A DNA stretch of 64,000 nucleotides, from contig CAJNOL010000877.1 of assembly GCA_905250125.1 (NCBI GenBank), positions 33,207-97,206 on the forward strand, given 5' to 3'. Shown piece by piece: positions 13,850 to 26,552 of this stretch; within the stretch, counting starts at the first letter, position 1, and each line of letters begins with the position of its first letter. Under the pieces are notes generated by a model. The model ran no database searches. It was given only the letters and a program-made list of their open reading frames with translations, and was not told where the DNA came from. Source of the DNA: Rotaria sordida (taxonomy: Eukaryota > Rotifera > Eurotatoria > Philodinida > Philodinidae). Both the position numbers and the translations under genes were made by a program.

Positions 13850-15556
13850 AATAATAAAGAAATTTCTAATTGGAAAGTTGAATAAATGATTAAAATTGAA
13901 ATCTTTTTTTCTGTGACTAATAATAGAAATATTTGTAAGAATTCTGAGAATAAATAAAAATTTCCATTTTTTTTTATAATTTGAAATTTTCTATAAAAAT
14001 AAAAGACTATTTAACATTGGTTGTTTCATAAAAGATTTCGATATAAATATAATATGTTTAACATTAATATCCATTAAAAAGAAATTATTTTATCTTTTAA
14101 TTTAAAATAAATAAGACATAAAACTTAATAAGAATAAATTTCTATTTAAATAGGATAAATGGCGATATTGAATGAATTTCTTTTTTTAATTTATAAATAA
14201 TTATCAAGAAAAAAAAAATTGTTCTTAATTGAACTGATTGTTAATAGAAGTGAAAATGAAAGTGTGCCTTGAAAATGGATGAGATATTCATGGTTAATTT
14301 AAGATATAATAGTAATATGACCTTTATATGTTGAAAAAGGTCGTTAGTTTTTCCTATATGATTTATGTTTTTAAATATTCGAATATTATATTAAAATATA
14401 TAATGAAAACTCACTAATCATTGATAAAACAATATTTGTCGTAGTCATAAAAAGACATTCCATTCATATCGATGATAAATCATATTTTTATTGTTGTTTA
14501 TTCTATAAATAATTCAAATATTTTTTAGTATCATTATATGTCTAAGGACAAATTTCTTATCATAAGAGAAGAGAAACTATCCTTAATCATATGAAAAAAA
14601 GAAAAGCAGGAAGATGAAGAGAAATAGAAGAAGAATAACGAACACTCCTGACAATGACAAGTGCATTCAATGAATGTCCTATATCAAATGTATAAACAAT
14701 AGAAACGACCTTCATTTAGAATAACAAACAATACTTATCTTCTTCTTTTTTTGTTTTATCAGAAATATCTAATAGATTCTACTAGTCTCATTTCATACAA
14801 ACTCAATATATTAATTATTAAAGAAATATTTAAATATAATTAGAATTTCATTTTTTTCTTTGATCTTTAGCTTATCTAACGAATAAAATGATTTATATTT
14901 TTTATGATAGAAAAGTACTTACGCAGTTTCTATTCTGTTCGATAATATCCATATATATGTACTTTATGTTGAAGGAATACGAAAGATAACACGAGAGAAA
15001 GATTACCTTTTCATTCGTCCTTTTGCTTATTTATCTTTCCCAAAAAAAACAAAGTCATTTCCTCTTGTGTTCTTTCTATTATTTCAATTTATCAATTGAC
15101 AATATCCTACGAGAACGTTAATATGAACATATTTAGATATATTCATTTCTACGTGACGAATAAGCATGCTTTAATTTAATGATGTATATATGCACATACA
15201 TATAGAAATGAGAAGTGCATAGTACATTAGACACATATCCTACAAGCATGATTGATTTTTCACTTTTCTGATTGTGTAGACAATATGCGCAAAGCAACTC
15301 TATTTCTCTCACGTCAAAAAAAGGTGAATGTATTTGTCTATATGCCATCGGTAGTATTTTTTTTTGTGAGTAGATCGCAAAAATATGATAAAGTCAATTA
15401 GATCAACGCAGCGCTGTTCTCTCTCTCTCTCTCTTTTCCTCCAAATGATTGTTGTCAAATGCACGATTATTTTCTTGAGAATAAGAACAAGAAAATGAAT
15501 CTCCATATGGCTTCGACCATATGACAGTAGAAGAGAAGAGAAGAGGAAAAAAAGGT

Positions 15557-15583
15557 GAAGAAGAAGAAGAAGAAGAAGAAGAG
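15557..15583 (+). repeat. (GAA)n microsatellite
   Basis: Uninterrupted GAA trinucleotides within a wider purine-rich stretch. A (CT)n run lies about 130 bp upstream, near 15419-15434. Confidence 0.9.
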
Positions 15584-17180
15584 AAAAAAAAAGGAGAAGT
15601 GCATATCTACATTAGCCAAAGGCTTATTGGGAATTCAAGAGGAAAAAAGAGAGTTGTTGTTCGTCATAACAATCAACTATGAACATAACATTCTACCATT
15701 CATACAATAGAATTAATCAATTGCCTAAGGGATCAACACTTTTTCTTTCTATTCTATTTATAAGAGAAGTATATTTGTGAAAGTTTTTATTTATATTTTT
15801 TGTAAGATCCTATTTGTATATAAAATAAGAGCAAGGACAAATGGCTAAGTATTCGTCAATGTGTTTACATAAATGTATATGTGACATGTCTATTTTGTTG
15901 ATAATAGAAACGATGAGATCTAGCAAATCGTATCATATAGTTTGTTTCTATCGGTCAATTATGAAAACAGAAAATGTCATTGGATGTGTCGCTCAAACTA
16001 CATAAGTCTCAATGATAATTTGCACATGTAGATACAAAAAAAAAGAAAAGAAATGATCTTTTACTTCTCGTTGTTTTATCTGAATAAAATATTCGTTTGT
16101 ATCATAAATTGAATTAAGAACAATGAAAGAGGAATAATGAACCCGTCTTATTTGACTCTTTTTTTGATCTTTTATTAAAAAAAAACAACTTTTTGACATT
16201 TATTGTGTTCTTGATGACCTCGCCTTGCAATTAGCAATAAAAGTTTTCTTTAGGCTATCTATAAATATTTTCATGCTATTTTAGCACAAAAACGTTTTTT
16301 TTGTAGAATTTTAATTCTTAAATCTAAACAAGTAGTTTTATATTCTTAATATTAAATGAATATCTATGAAATAAAAATCTTTTTGACCTGAATTTGACCT
16401 CAAGTAAATTATTCTTTGTCTTCAATCAAACAATGTACACTTTATTCTCCTGACAAAACATATATTCAATTTCCAACAATGACAAACATCTCATTTCCTC
16501 TTTTAACACTGATAATTAGTTACAAGTTTTCTTTTTCTCTTTGAATTACTTTTTTAAAAAAAGTCTAAATCAATCTGCAATAATTAATAGAAATTTTTAA
16601 TGTGACTAGACAACAATATATTCAACAACCTTTTTTTTAATAATCATTGAAAAGAGAAAAAATAATAAGTGACATTGAATTTGTTTGAATAGCGCTCTAG
16701 TTTGAAAAAGAGAAGTTCTGTAATTTAATCTACTTAAATAGAAAATCTTAAGTTATTGAATAATAGTTTGAATAAAAAAAAAATATTCGTGTCTTAATCA
16801 ACCATTAACATCAAATTTCTACTCTCATTCGTATAAAATTTTGATTATTCACATCGAATTTTCCTTAATAAAAGTAAATATTCAATAAAAAAAGAAAAAC
16901 TCCATATAATTCTCTGAAAATAATAATAATAGAAATATTGTTGTAAAAACTCACCATGAATAATAATTTCTACAATGACAATATAAACTTCCTTTTTTTT
17001 TAACATACATTTGATTCTAACGATAGAAAAAAAGTGTTGGTTGTTGTCATCGTCATCGTCTCGTTTTGTAATAATGATGTTGTATTTGTAGCACACATTC
17101 GAGCGGCCACAGAGTACACACACATGCACCAAGGCAAATCTTTTTTAATAATGCATAAAGTTTAATTTGTATTATTCATA

Positions 17181-17211
17181 GAGAGAGAAAAAGGGAGAGA
17201 GAGAGAGAGAA
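17181..17211 (+). repeat. (GA)n microsatellite
   Basis: GA dinucleotide run interrupted once by an AAAAGGG segment. Confidence 0.85.
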
Positions 17212-18430
17212 ATGTAAATATCTTGCATTACTACACACATATGCCATACAACTGTTAGAAACACTTCATACATCAATAAGACTTAGTATGAGACATAAGA
17301 TCGTGTTCAATCCTCTTTTGTATTTTTATTTTCATGGATTAAATATGTTGAATAAATGATAAAAAAAGAAATTTGACATTGAAGTGTTGATAAGATCATC
17401 AAGAAACAGGAGGAGATTTTTTTAAATATTCTATGTAGAATAAGCAAAAACAATGAATAGATTTTTTTACTAGATAAATTTTTTTTTAATTAACTATTTC
17501 ACCTGGAAAGAAAAACATTATAAATCTCAAACTGACATATTGACTTTTTTTTAAAGAAATATCCTATTAAAAGATATTTAATAAGTCAGAAACTATATTT
17601 AACTGCTACCTTTATTTCATTTGTTCGATTATTATTACATACATATTTTTTTATGGATAAATAATTTCACTCGAGAAAAGAAAACTTTTTTTTCTTTTCT
17701 TTTTTTTTCAAGACATGTTTTTTATTCTCTCTCTTTCAATAACTTTAGAATCTATGCATTTAACTTTTATTCGTTTGCCTCTTTCTAGAATGAGAAGCAT
17801 TTAAAAGCTCGTTATTCTTCGTCGACTTGTAGTATAGCTTTCTTTCCTATTACTTTGAAATTCAATCATTCAGTTCGTTTCTTGTCGTTATCAATAGATT
17901 TAGAGAAAAGAAAAGAAAAGAAAAAAAAAACTGGAGCAATCAAGTTGACAATAATAATAAAAGAAGAAAAAAGAGTAGCGCACATTTAAATATACATTGA
18001 ACGAATATAGTTTTATTAGATCAATTCAATAATCGCTTGACAAGACTCCTACCTTTTATTTTCATTTTTTTTTTTTCTTAATCATATCAAAGCACTTAAC
18101 ATGTTATTGATCCATTACTACCTTCAAACATATCACGCCTTTTTTTTTCTCTCGCTCTCTCTTTATACTTTTATATTGATATTCAAAAAAAAAAAAGAAA
18201 AAAAAATCATAATCGTTAAATTAATGAGAAAAATAAAATTGAGATAAAATAAAAATAATTAATGACAGACAACATATTACAATTAAAGAACTGAAAATAT
18301 TAAACGAACAATATGCTTTCTCACTAAATAATGATAAAATTCTAAAAATGCAACCGGATAAAAAGGTAATTATGATTGTCAATATAAAGGAAAAAAAACA
18401 ATAAAAATTCATATCACTATTGACCAATAT

Positions 18431-21400
18431 TTAATGATAATTTTTATACATTGGATTTTCAATTGTTATTGGAACAAATTTTGTTTGTTGATTTGTTCGA
18501 TTTGGAGAATTTCCATTAGGCATAACATCATATGGATCAGTTGTTTGATAACCAAAACCACTGCCATCTGTTACTGTTGATCCATAGGATGCTATTTGTT
18601 CACCATCTTCTTTTATATTAAAAAAGTAAAAAAATAAAAAAAAACGAAATAAATTTTTATTTTATTTAATACGTTTATATGTTTCATTTGATATGTTATC
18701 ATTTGTTGGTGATGGTTCTGCCCAGGGTTGTTTTTCACCAGATGCAAATAAACCATAAAATATAACTCCACCAAAATGTATTAATGAAGCAATTAGAAAT
18801 ACATGTGCCCATTCTTCACGTTTCTTTTTTTATTTACAAAAAAAAACAAAATAATTTACAAAAAAATCTAATACCAACTTACTCCTTTTTTAGTTAAAAA
18901 TTCAACAGCAACAGGACATAACATTCCAGCCAATGTTCCAACTCCATTTGAAATACCCATAAGAATACTTGCATAACGTGGAGCTATATCAAGATGATTT
19001 ACATTAAATCCTAACAGATAAATATTAATATATAAAAATTTAGGTTTTTTTTTTTTTTTATTATTATTATTTTAACCTGATATTGCAAATCCACTAAATC
19101 CTACAGCAATTGTCAATGCTCCAATAGCTAATCGAGGATTTTTTGCATAAGCAACAAGTAAAAGAAAAACAGCTTCCAATCCAAAACCACCACAATTCAT
19201 TATTTTTCGAACAACTGTTGTCGATAAATAATTTGTACGTAAATAATCAGCTAATTTACCAGCAAATGGTACAATACATGACATTGTTAAATGAGGTAAA
19301 GCAGCCAATAATGGATCCTATTAATTCATTTTTTAATAATTAGAAGATAAATTATCTAAGAAAAAACAAAATCTAACCTTTCCAACATTATAATCAAGTG
19401 CTTCTCGAAAATATTCAGCTTGAGAATTAATTAATAAATAAAATGACCATGAACGACAAAAATTAGCCACTATTATTGCCCATACTGGTTTTGATGTAAA
19501 AAAACAACGCCACGGAGGTTTTATCCATGTCTAATATCAAATTTACTTTATTATATATTTGTCTCTATTCATATTTTATATACTCTTGCATTTAAATTAT
19601 AATATCATATTAAAGAGAGAACATTTCTAACCGTTCAATCAATTTTTGCTTAAGACTATTGCCATTTGGTCGGTCATCATCCTTAGTAAGAAAATCTCTT
19701 TTGATTTATTTTTTTCAGTTTTCATTTTGTTGAGTTATGAGTATTTTACTCTATTTGAGCTAGGACAAACGTATCTGAATTGAGATATGAGCTTGTCATA
19801 GAAACGTCCATCTTTTAATACATTGCCTAAAAGAGGCTTTTCTTTAAAATATAAATATTTTAGCAAGGATACACTTGTTCTAACTCAAATTTTAGGATAT
19901 TTCTAATGACTCTAAGATCTATCAGTGGATAAAATTCAGTTCAAAATTTGATCTTCTCGATTCTCAGTGATTCTGTGTTCATACGACAAAGATCAAGTAA
20001 AACGCTCATAACTCAAGTAAATCAAAAAAGATTTTGTTACTACTGATTATGGTCGATCGAATAAGAATAGTCTTATGCAAAAAGTGATTGGAGAGTTAAG
20101 AATAAATTCCTTGTAAGTTCTAGATTTCATTACTCAATAAGATTATATCAGATCAACAAACTTTATTCTACTTATTAGAATGATCATCAAATGTCGATAA
20201 TATAATAAATTAGGGTTTATTAGTTTTTCAAATAAATTTCTCGTGTATATCGAATGTTCTGAAATAAACGCAACAAGTTTTTCTTTTGAAGTTTATGCAA
20301 AATAAACAACTGACATTAATTAACATATTCTATTAACCATACGAGCTGTATATTCTTTTAATAGAAGCAAATTTTATTGATATTGAATTATTAACTATAT
20401 ATTAATAGGTGACACATTAAAAGCAGAGTCAAATATTTTCCTCCTTTTTAGAGCACGTCTCAACGTATTAAAAACTTCATTTTATTCTCATTCAATAGAG
20501 AATCTCCTGCTCTATAAATTCACTATATTTGTTTTTCAAATAACTTTTCGTGTAAGTTTTTACTCATCAGAATTGACAATAAAAGTAAAGTATTTGGCAT
20601 CAATCCATAGAGAATTTTGTACTATCTGTTTTAACGACCTTTTCAAGGGCTCTTTTTGAGATGCATTCTGGAAAAGCATGTTTTCTAAAGTGAGACTTGG
20701 TCTATGACACGTTTGTTCTCATACTATCGGATGTAGAATTTAATTCTGAACAGAATAATATCATTGTTAAATTGAAGAGTAGAAACATAAAGTTATGTCA
20801 AATTAACCTTTTGTGTACTATAGTAGTAAAAAAGTTACACATATTTTATAATTATTTTTCACAACATAATTTATAAAGATTAGTATGTTGTCTACTGGAA
20901 TGAAGCAATAAAGAATATTCTTCGGTGTGAGTATGGATCTGTAGGTGTGAGTGCATGCCTCTGTATGTTGGCACGTCGATCTTTATATGGGTGTGTTGAT
21001 GTGGGTGTGAGCGCGTCGATCTGAGTGTGAGTAAGGAGATTGAAGTGAGGTCATGAATGTGGGTATGGGAACAGAAGTACAGTTATGAGTGTAATTGAGA
21101 GGCTTCTGTTAAACAATACTCACACTCATCTTCAGATCACCTATCGATATATTCTAATCTAACAGTTTGCTCCAATTCAATCCAGCAGAAATAATTTGGA
21201 ACTCAAAGAGTTAAAAAAACAAAGAAATGATCTAATTCTGTCAGAAAAGAATTTTTCATAATTTTTACTGAAGAAATTATTCTTGTATAGATTTCTTCTA
21301 AAATTTTAAAACATATCAGGAGGTGCAGAATATTTTGAAGAATATTATAGTATATTTGAAATTTCAGTGAAATTTTCATCAAATATTTTTCGTTTTTTGA

Positions 21401-24400
21401 CTATAGTAGTTAGACGATTGAGTAGATCTTCATTTTTAAAATATTGCGCCAACAAAAAAAGAATCTTATTTGAAAAGCAAGGACAGTTGTTTTGTAGAGC
21501 AGAAGATTTTCTATCGAATAAGTCTAAAATTAAGTCTTTAATAGGTTGAGAAATATTTCAAAAAGAGGAAAACATATTGATCCGTTTATTATGCGCCTCT
21601 TGTTCGTAGATATTGTGTATTTTCTGTCAGACATAAGTCATCATGCCGAATGATTTTAATCTTCTATGAAATAAATAGTATTCGTTAGCTAGTGTTTCCT
21701 TTCATAAAAAGTGTGTCCACCGTGTGATATTATAACATCACATAGTGGAACACTTATTAGGAAGGGGAATATCAACTAAATGAATATCCTCCCATCTTCT
21801 ACACAGTTGATATCTCGAATATGATGATAAAAATTGATAATCCTTTCAATATTTTAGACTCGATGATGTAAATCAACTAGAAAATAATTGAATATAAATG
21901 ATATATAAATATAATTTTGTCAATAAAATATTTAATTGAATTAAATAAAACGATAGAATTAATATTATATTATTGTTTACCTTATTAGAAATTGAACTAG
22001 CTTCTCCAATACTTTCTTCAATATAAACACGTTCATCTTCAGTAATTTTTGGATGAATAGCTGGTCGTTCATATGAAAAATACCACCAATATACTGACCA
22101 AATCATTCCAACGACACCTATTTTATTCTTTGATTATATATCATTGAAATGTTAAAAATAGTTTTTACCATAAAAATAAAATGCAATTTGCCAATTAAAA
22201 TATTCGGTAAGAATTCCAGATAATGGAATTCCAAGAACAGCACCTGCATATGATCCTAGAAAAAAAAAACAAAAGAAAAGCAATTACTCTAATTAAGACA
22301 AAAAATAAATAAATAGATGAACCAGTGAATGATATTGTTGCCAATGTGCTTCGTTCTAAAGGTGGTGCCCACCATCTCCAAATACCATGTGCTGCTGGAT
22401 AAGTAACACCCTTTTAGGAAAAGAAAGAAAAATAAAAAAAAATAAAAAAATAAACTCTCAATTTTAATTTACTTCAACAAGTCCTTGAAGAATTCGAAGA
22501 ATCATAACTACACCATAATGAATTTTAGCTGCAAATGGAATAAATAAATTCAAAAATGATGATATACCAAGTGCAAATCCAAATACACTTAATAAAAATA
22601 AAAAATTCGAAATTTTTTTTTATCTTAATTATGAGAAAAGAATTGATCTTACTGATTAGCAGGAAATTTAGCTGCTAAATATCCACCGGGTACCTGAGTG
22701 ATAAGATAACCCCAAAAAAAAGAACTATCAACAATACCAATTATTCCTGGTGTCCAATCAAATTGAGCTAACTATTTACAAAAATTTATATTGACCAGTT
22801 TTTTTTTCAAAAGACAAGAAAAAAAAAATGATTTGATTATTCTTTACTTTAATAAGTTTAATTGTTCCATTAGGAAGTTTTTCTGTTTCATTATGTGTCA
22901 TAGCAACAACACTAACACCCATATTACAACGAATACCAAATGATATAAGAAAACCTAATGAACTAAGAAATGCTGTTTGATATCGTACAGGCATTGTTTT
23001 AATTGAATTAATAAATTGAAAACGAGATGGAATATATGAACCATATTTTGATGATGTTGCAGGAATTGTTTTTATACGTCGATGTTCTCTTCCATCATCA
23101 TCTTCAATTAATTCGGCATAGTCCGATTGACTATTTGGATTACTACGTTGAAGGACACTTTAAATAAATTATTATTATTATTATTATTTTTTTTATTTTT
23201 TAATAAAATATTTTTTTTTCTCATATCAAATTTTGTTTGTTATTCTCAAGAGAGATTATCAATACACATAGATTTATTTTTATTTATTGTTCATAATTGT
23301 CAGATGGAACGACATTTTTTTATTTTTATTTTTTATAGTTTTTATTCATTGATTAAGGTTGTCTATCTACCATTGAAAATGATTTACTTTATGTTTCAGA
23401 GAAACAAAAAAGTTCATTATGAGAATTGTTGTCGTTGATATATCTTCATAAGTTTGACTGTTTTGGGAATTAATGTATTTGAGAAAAATGAAAAGGACAA
23501 CAAAATCTCGTTTTTACGGTTGACTTATTTTAAAAGTCATGATCATTTGGGAAAAATCTAATATACATTGATAGATATATTTGATGATGACTGACCTTGA
23601 CAAAAAATAATAGAAAGATTCATTGCTTAAGGTTAAAGGAATATGAGTTCCTGTCATTTTATATAATATTTCTTTGAGTAATATATGAAAAAGCCATCTC
23701 ATTTATTATATTTTATTAAAAAAAGAAAATTATTTTTATCTTTCATTGAAATAATTTGAATATTTTCGATATTCCTTATTGAATAAATAGTTATTTATGT
23801 ATGTACTTTCAATGTTTGTTGATTTCCCATATGGAATGAGTCTTCCTTTCTAATCTTCTCTTTATAACAGTCATTCATTTACAAACGGAAATATGAAAAC
23901 CTATTGAATTTTCTCGTTCCCTTTCTTTTTTTTATAGTTCAAATCACCTTCCTTTTTTTTTTTTTATTTCCTTCCGACTATTAGACTATGCTGTTTTTCA
24001 AGTGAGAACATCACTTATCCATTAGACATTAAATAGCGAGATAACGCATTTTTATTGTTTATCATTTCTTAGTAGAAAAGAATTTTTATTCTTAATCGAT
24101 AGTTAATAGAAAATAAAAAAAAAAAAAAAAAAATCTATCATCTTTATCGATTGTTTCATATTTTCTATTGATTTTAACTATAATTAGTGTTTCATATTTT
24201 ACAATTAATTAATGATTATTTTTATCATTTCTTTTTTATCTCAAATAAAATCGATATGAAATCTGATACATAAACACAAATTGAGTTTCTAGTGCTTTTA
24301 AATATATATTATCGTTTCTAAACAAAGGTACACATTATAATGAAAAAATGCCTAATCACTTCTATACTCATAGTAAAATACAATCTAGGTGTTTATTAAC

Positions 24401-24651
24401 ATTATCGGTAAATGAGACTCAAATATTGATATTAATAATGTTTAAAAAAAAAAAACCTATTTTGATTATGTTAGAAAATCATTAAAGAGAAAAGTGAATG
24501 AAATAAAAAGAAAAAGAGTAGTAGATGTATATTTGAGAAAATGATCAAATGATAAATATAGATGATAAAACAATTCTCACCTAGTTGCTTTATAGAATAA
24601 ATTTTGTGTTGTATTTCGAATAATATTTGTAAAATGATAAATGTATTCCAT
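18431..24651 (-). CDS. VGLUT: Vesicular glutamate transporter (SLC17 family)
   Basis: Twelve exons with GT-AG borders and consistent phases: 24651-24581, 23157-22848, 22771-22653, 22587-22473, 22410-22323, 22255-22169, 22117-21981, 19530-19378, 19317-19077, 19010-18883, 18823-18673 and 18609-18431, giving about 592 residues. It is a major-facilitator transporter of the synaptic-vesicle membrane that loads glutamate using the proton gradient and membrane potential. Landmarks in order: [14 protein letters not shown] (TM1), [15 protein letters not shown] (TM2), [14 protein letters not shown] (TM4 Arg and Glu kept), [22 protein letters not shown] (TM7 Arg kept), [32 protein letters not shown] and [12 protein letters not shown]. 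These match VGLUT1-3 more closely than sialin. Where vertebrate VGLUTs have His before SFFWGY in TM2, this protein has Asp (VDSSFFWGY). The first coding exon (MEYIYHF...) joins in phase, as in vertebrate genes. A likely 5' UTR donor lies near 25787. Intron 19531-21980 carries two repeats. Confidence 0.96.
19624..20106. repeat. Fold-back (inverted-repeat) element in a VGLUT intron
   Basis: The two ends, about 19636-19745 and 19985-20096, are diverged reverse complements of each other. Shared blocks include CAATCA.TTTTTGC.TAAG, AAGACTATT, AAAATCT.TTTTGATTTA and GAGTTATGAG..TTTTACT. The middle is about 200-250 bp. The arrangement fits a non-autonomous fold-back or MITE-like element. No clear target duplication was found. 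Confidence 0.65.
20807..21210 (+). mobile_element. TTAA-bounded MITE-like element, copy A
   Basis: Lies between TTAA (20803-20806) and TTAA (21211-21214). The left end reads CCTTTTGTGTACTATAGTAG; the right end reads GGAACTCAAAGAG, an imperfect inverse of the left. The first 110 bp match the left part of copy C at 49861 in the same orientation (shared TACACAT.TTTTATAATTA and GGAATGAAGCAAT-like blocks). Its interior holds a degenerate GTGTGAG/GTGGGTGTG tract (20930-21070). TTAA targets and CCC/CCT ends are typical of piggyBac-type elements. No transposase is encoded. Confidence 0.6.
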
Positions 24652-25142
24652 AGTGATTTATCTTTAATAATAATAATCAATCACTTGTGTTTAATTCATA
24701 AATATAAAAGACACATGTGTGCATGCTCTTATTCTCGTTCAATATCCATTATGTTTAAACAAGTAATAATGAGATGATGATGAACGAGAAAAGTAACATT
24801 TCTTTTCTTCTTTTTTTTTTAATATGTGTTCATGCAGCCTAAGGAAAACGTTTTCTGTCTTGAAGTAAAACGCAGGAGAAAAGGAATTTCTAACTAATTG
24901 ATTTCGTCAAGTGACTTATATGTGCACGTCTTCAACTTTATATTAATAATATAGTACTTCCAGTTCCAGTGTATCTAGAAAAGAAGAATAATCAAGAAAA
25001 CATCTGACATTAATCCAAATCTTAATATACATTCATGTCTACCTGTAATTAACACTTAACTAAGCCTATACTAAAATCTTCTTTATATATATATATAAAA
25101 TATTGCTTGTCGAACAATATTCAAAGATAAAGGTTTCATGAA

Positions 25143-25161
25143 AGAGAGAGAGAGAGAGAGA
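25143..25161 (+). repeat. (GA)n microsatellite
   Basis: Uninterrupted AG dinucleotides upstream of VGLUT. Confidence 0.9.
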
Positions 25162-26533
25162 AAAAAACGAGAAATCTTTTTCTCTTCGGATCTTTTTTTT
25201 TCATTAATGAAATCTACCAATAAGCATCAACTAGTTTTGTGCTGTATGTCTATCAATCAATCATATGAATATGTGGAAACTAGAACAGACGACCAAAGAT
25301 AATCAAAAAAAAAAAAAAACTACAATAGATTAATTGATACCTGAAAATAAATTTTATTTTCTAACCATAAGAATAATGTATCTTTTTATTTTTTTTATTT
25401 TTATCGAAAATGAGAAAAAGATTACAAAATAAAACAATCTTTTGAAAAGATTTCGGAAGTATGCAATTTATTTCAAATACTATTTAAATTCAATTGTTCT
25501 GACATTAAATTATCTTTTATAGGAAATACAATAGTTATTCGTGTGCATTGGAATTTATTATAAAAAAAAAAAAAGTATGAAATGTTTTTACAATATTCTA
25601 GATATTTAAATCATTTTCTTCTATGAAACACCTCGATGATATAGGAAAAGTACTGAAAACTTGGCTTGTCTTATATTCGATTAATATGAAAATGTTTTGT
25701 TGAAAGATTTTTTCTTATAATAAAGTAAGAAAACGTGATAAATTGATTGTTTTATATATTTAGATATGTGAGGAAAATAAATCTTACCTGATGATGTATT
25801 AATACTTCTTAAAATAAATCTAATGAAATATTGTCTCTATTATTAGCATATTTTCTTAAAGAATAATATCTTCTTTGAATGAACTTCCTCTTAGTTTTTT
25901 TTGTTGTCTTCAATTCAATCATGTCATTGTCTATTAAGATATTCTTAGCTACTTTCTTTCGTCGCCCATTTCCGCTTGTTGTTATCAGTCAGTGAACACA
26001 TGAGCACGACAAGTAAAAAGAAGCTAAATGAAGAGTGACAACCGTTACTATGTTGTTATATTCATTACAAATAAGAATAATGCTTAGTGAATATTTCATC
26101 TAAGAATAAATTGAAATGATGTCTGATCATCGAAAGAGCTTAAAAGGATACTTCACTATTTCATGCAAAGAATAAAATTCTTTTGTCTGATGTCTTAATT
26201 ATAAGATTTTTTTTTTTTATTCTATAATCGATTAAAAAGAAAATGATTTTCTTTTGAAATTAGTATTGAATAAAATAAGTTTGATAAATTGCCATAGACT
26301 AATTTCAAATAGTTAGATTATCTACGGAAATCATTATTTTTTTTCTAAATAATTATATCCGTTTTTTATATATTTATTGACTGTTTTTTTTTTTTTGTAA
26401 TAATCATGGATTGTAATTTTTGTCTTTTAATTATTCATCCAATCTAAAGTTGTTGTCGTTTTTTTCTTTACAGAAAATAGGAAAGAAATGTATCTAAATG
26501 ATAAATTCATCTTGTATCTTGAAATAAATTAGT

Positions 26534-26552
26534 ATGTGTGTGTGTGTGTGGG
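26534..26552 (+). repeat. (TG)n microsatellite
   Basis: Uninterrupted TG dinucleotides ending in GGG. Confidence 0.9.

Larger units (their letters stand above)
9455..18430. other. Gene-free AT-rich interval between capicua and VGLUT
   Basis: About 9 kb with no supportable exon on either strand; the short open frames lack codon bias, splice context and family resemblance. It contains homopolymer runs, TA-rich DNA and the microsatellites listed separately. It should hold the capicua promoter (just right of 9454) and the 3' end of the VGLUT gene (just left of 18431). I saw no convincing conserved core-promoter motif or RNA gene. Confidence 0.6.

Noticed and set aside
9455-18430. Known conserved microRNAs (let-7, miR-1, miR-9, miR-71, miR-124 and similar)
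   Set aside because: I looked for remembered seed-containing mature sequences and found none; a proper search was not possible.
20930-21070. A true internal telomere
   Set aside because: Units are too irregular and lie within a TTAA-bounded element; only a loose likeness to TGTGGG can be claimed.
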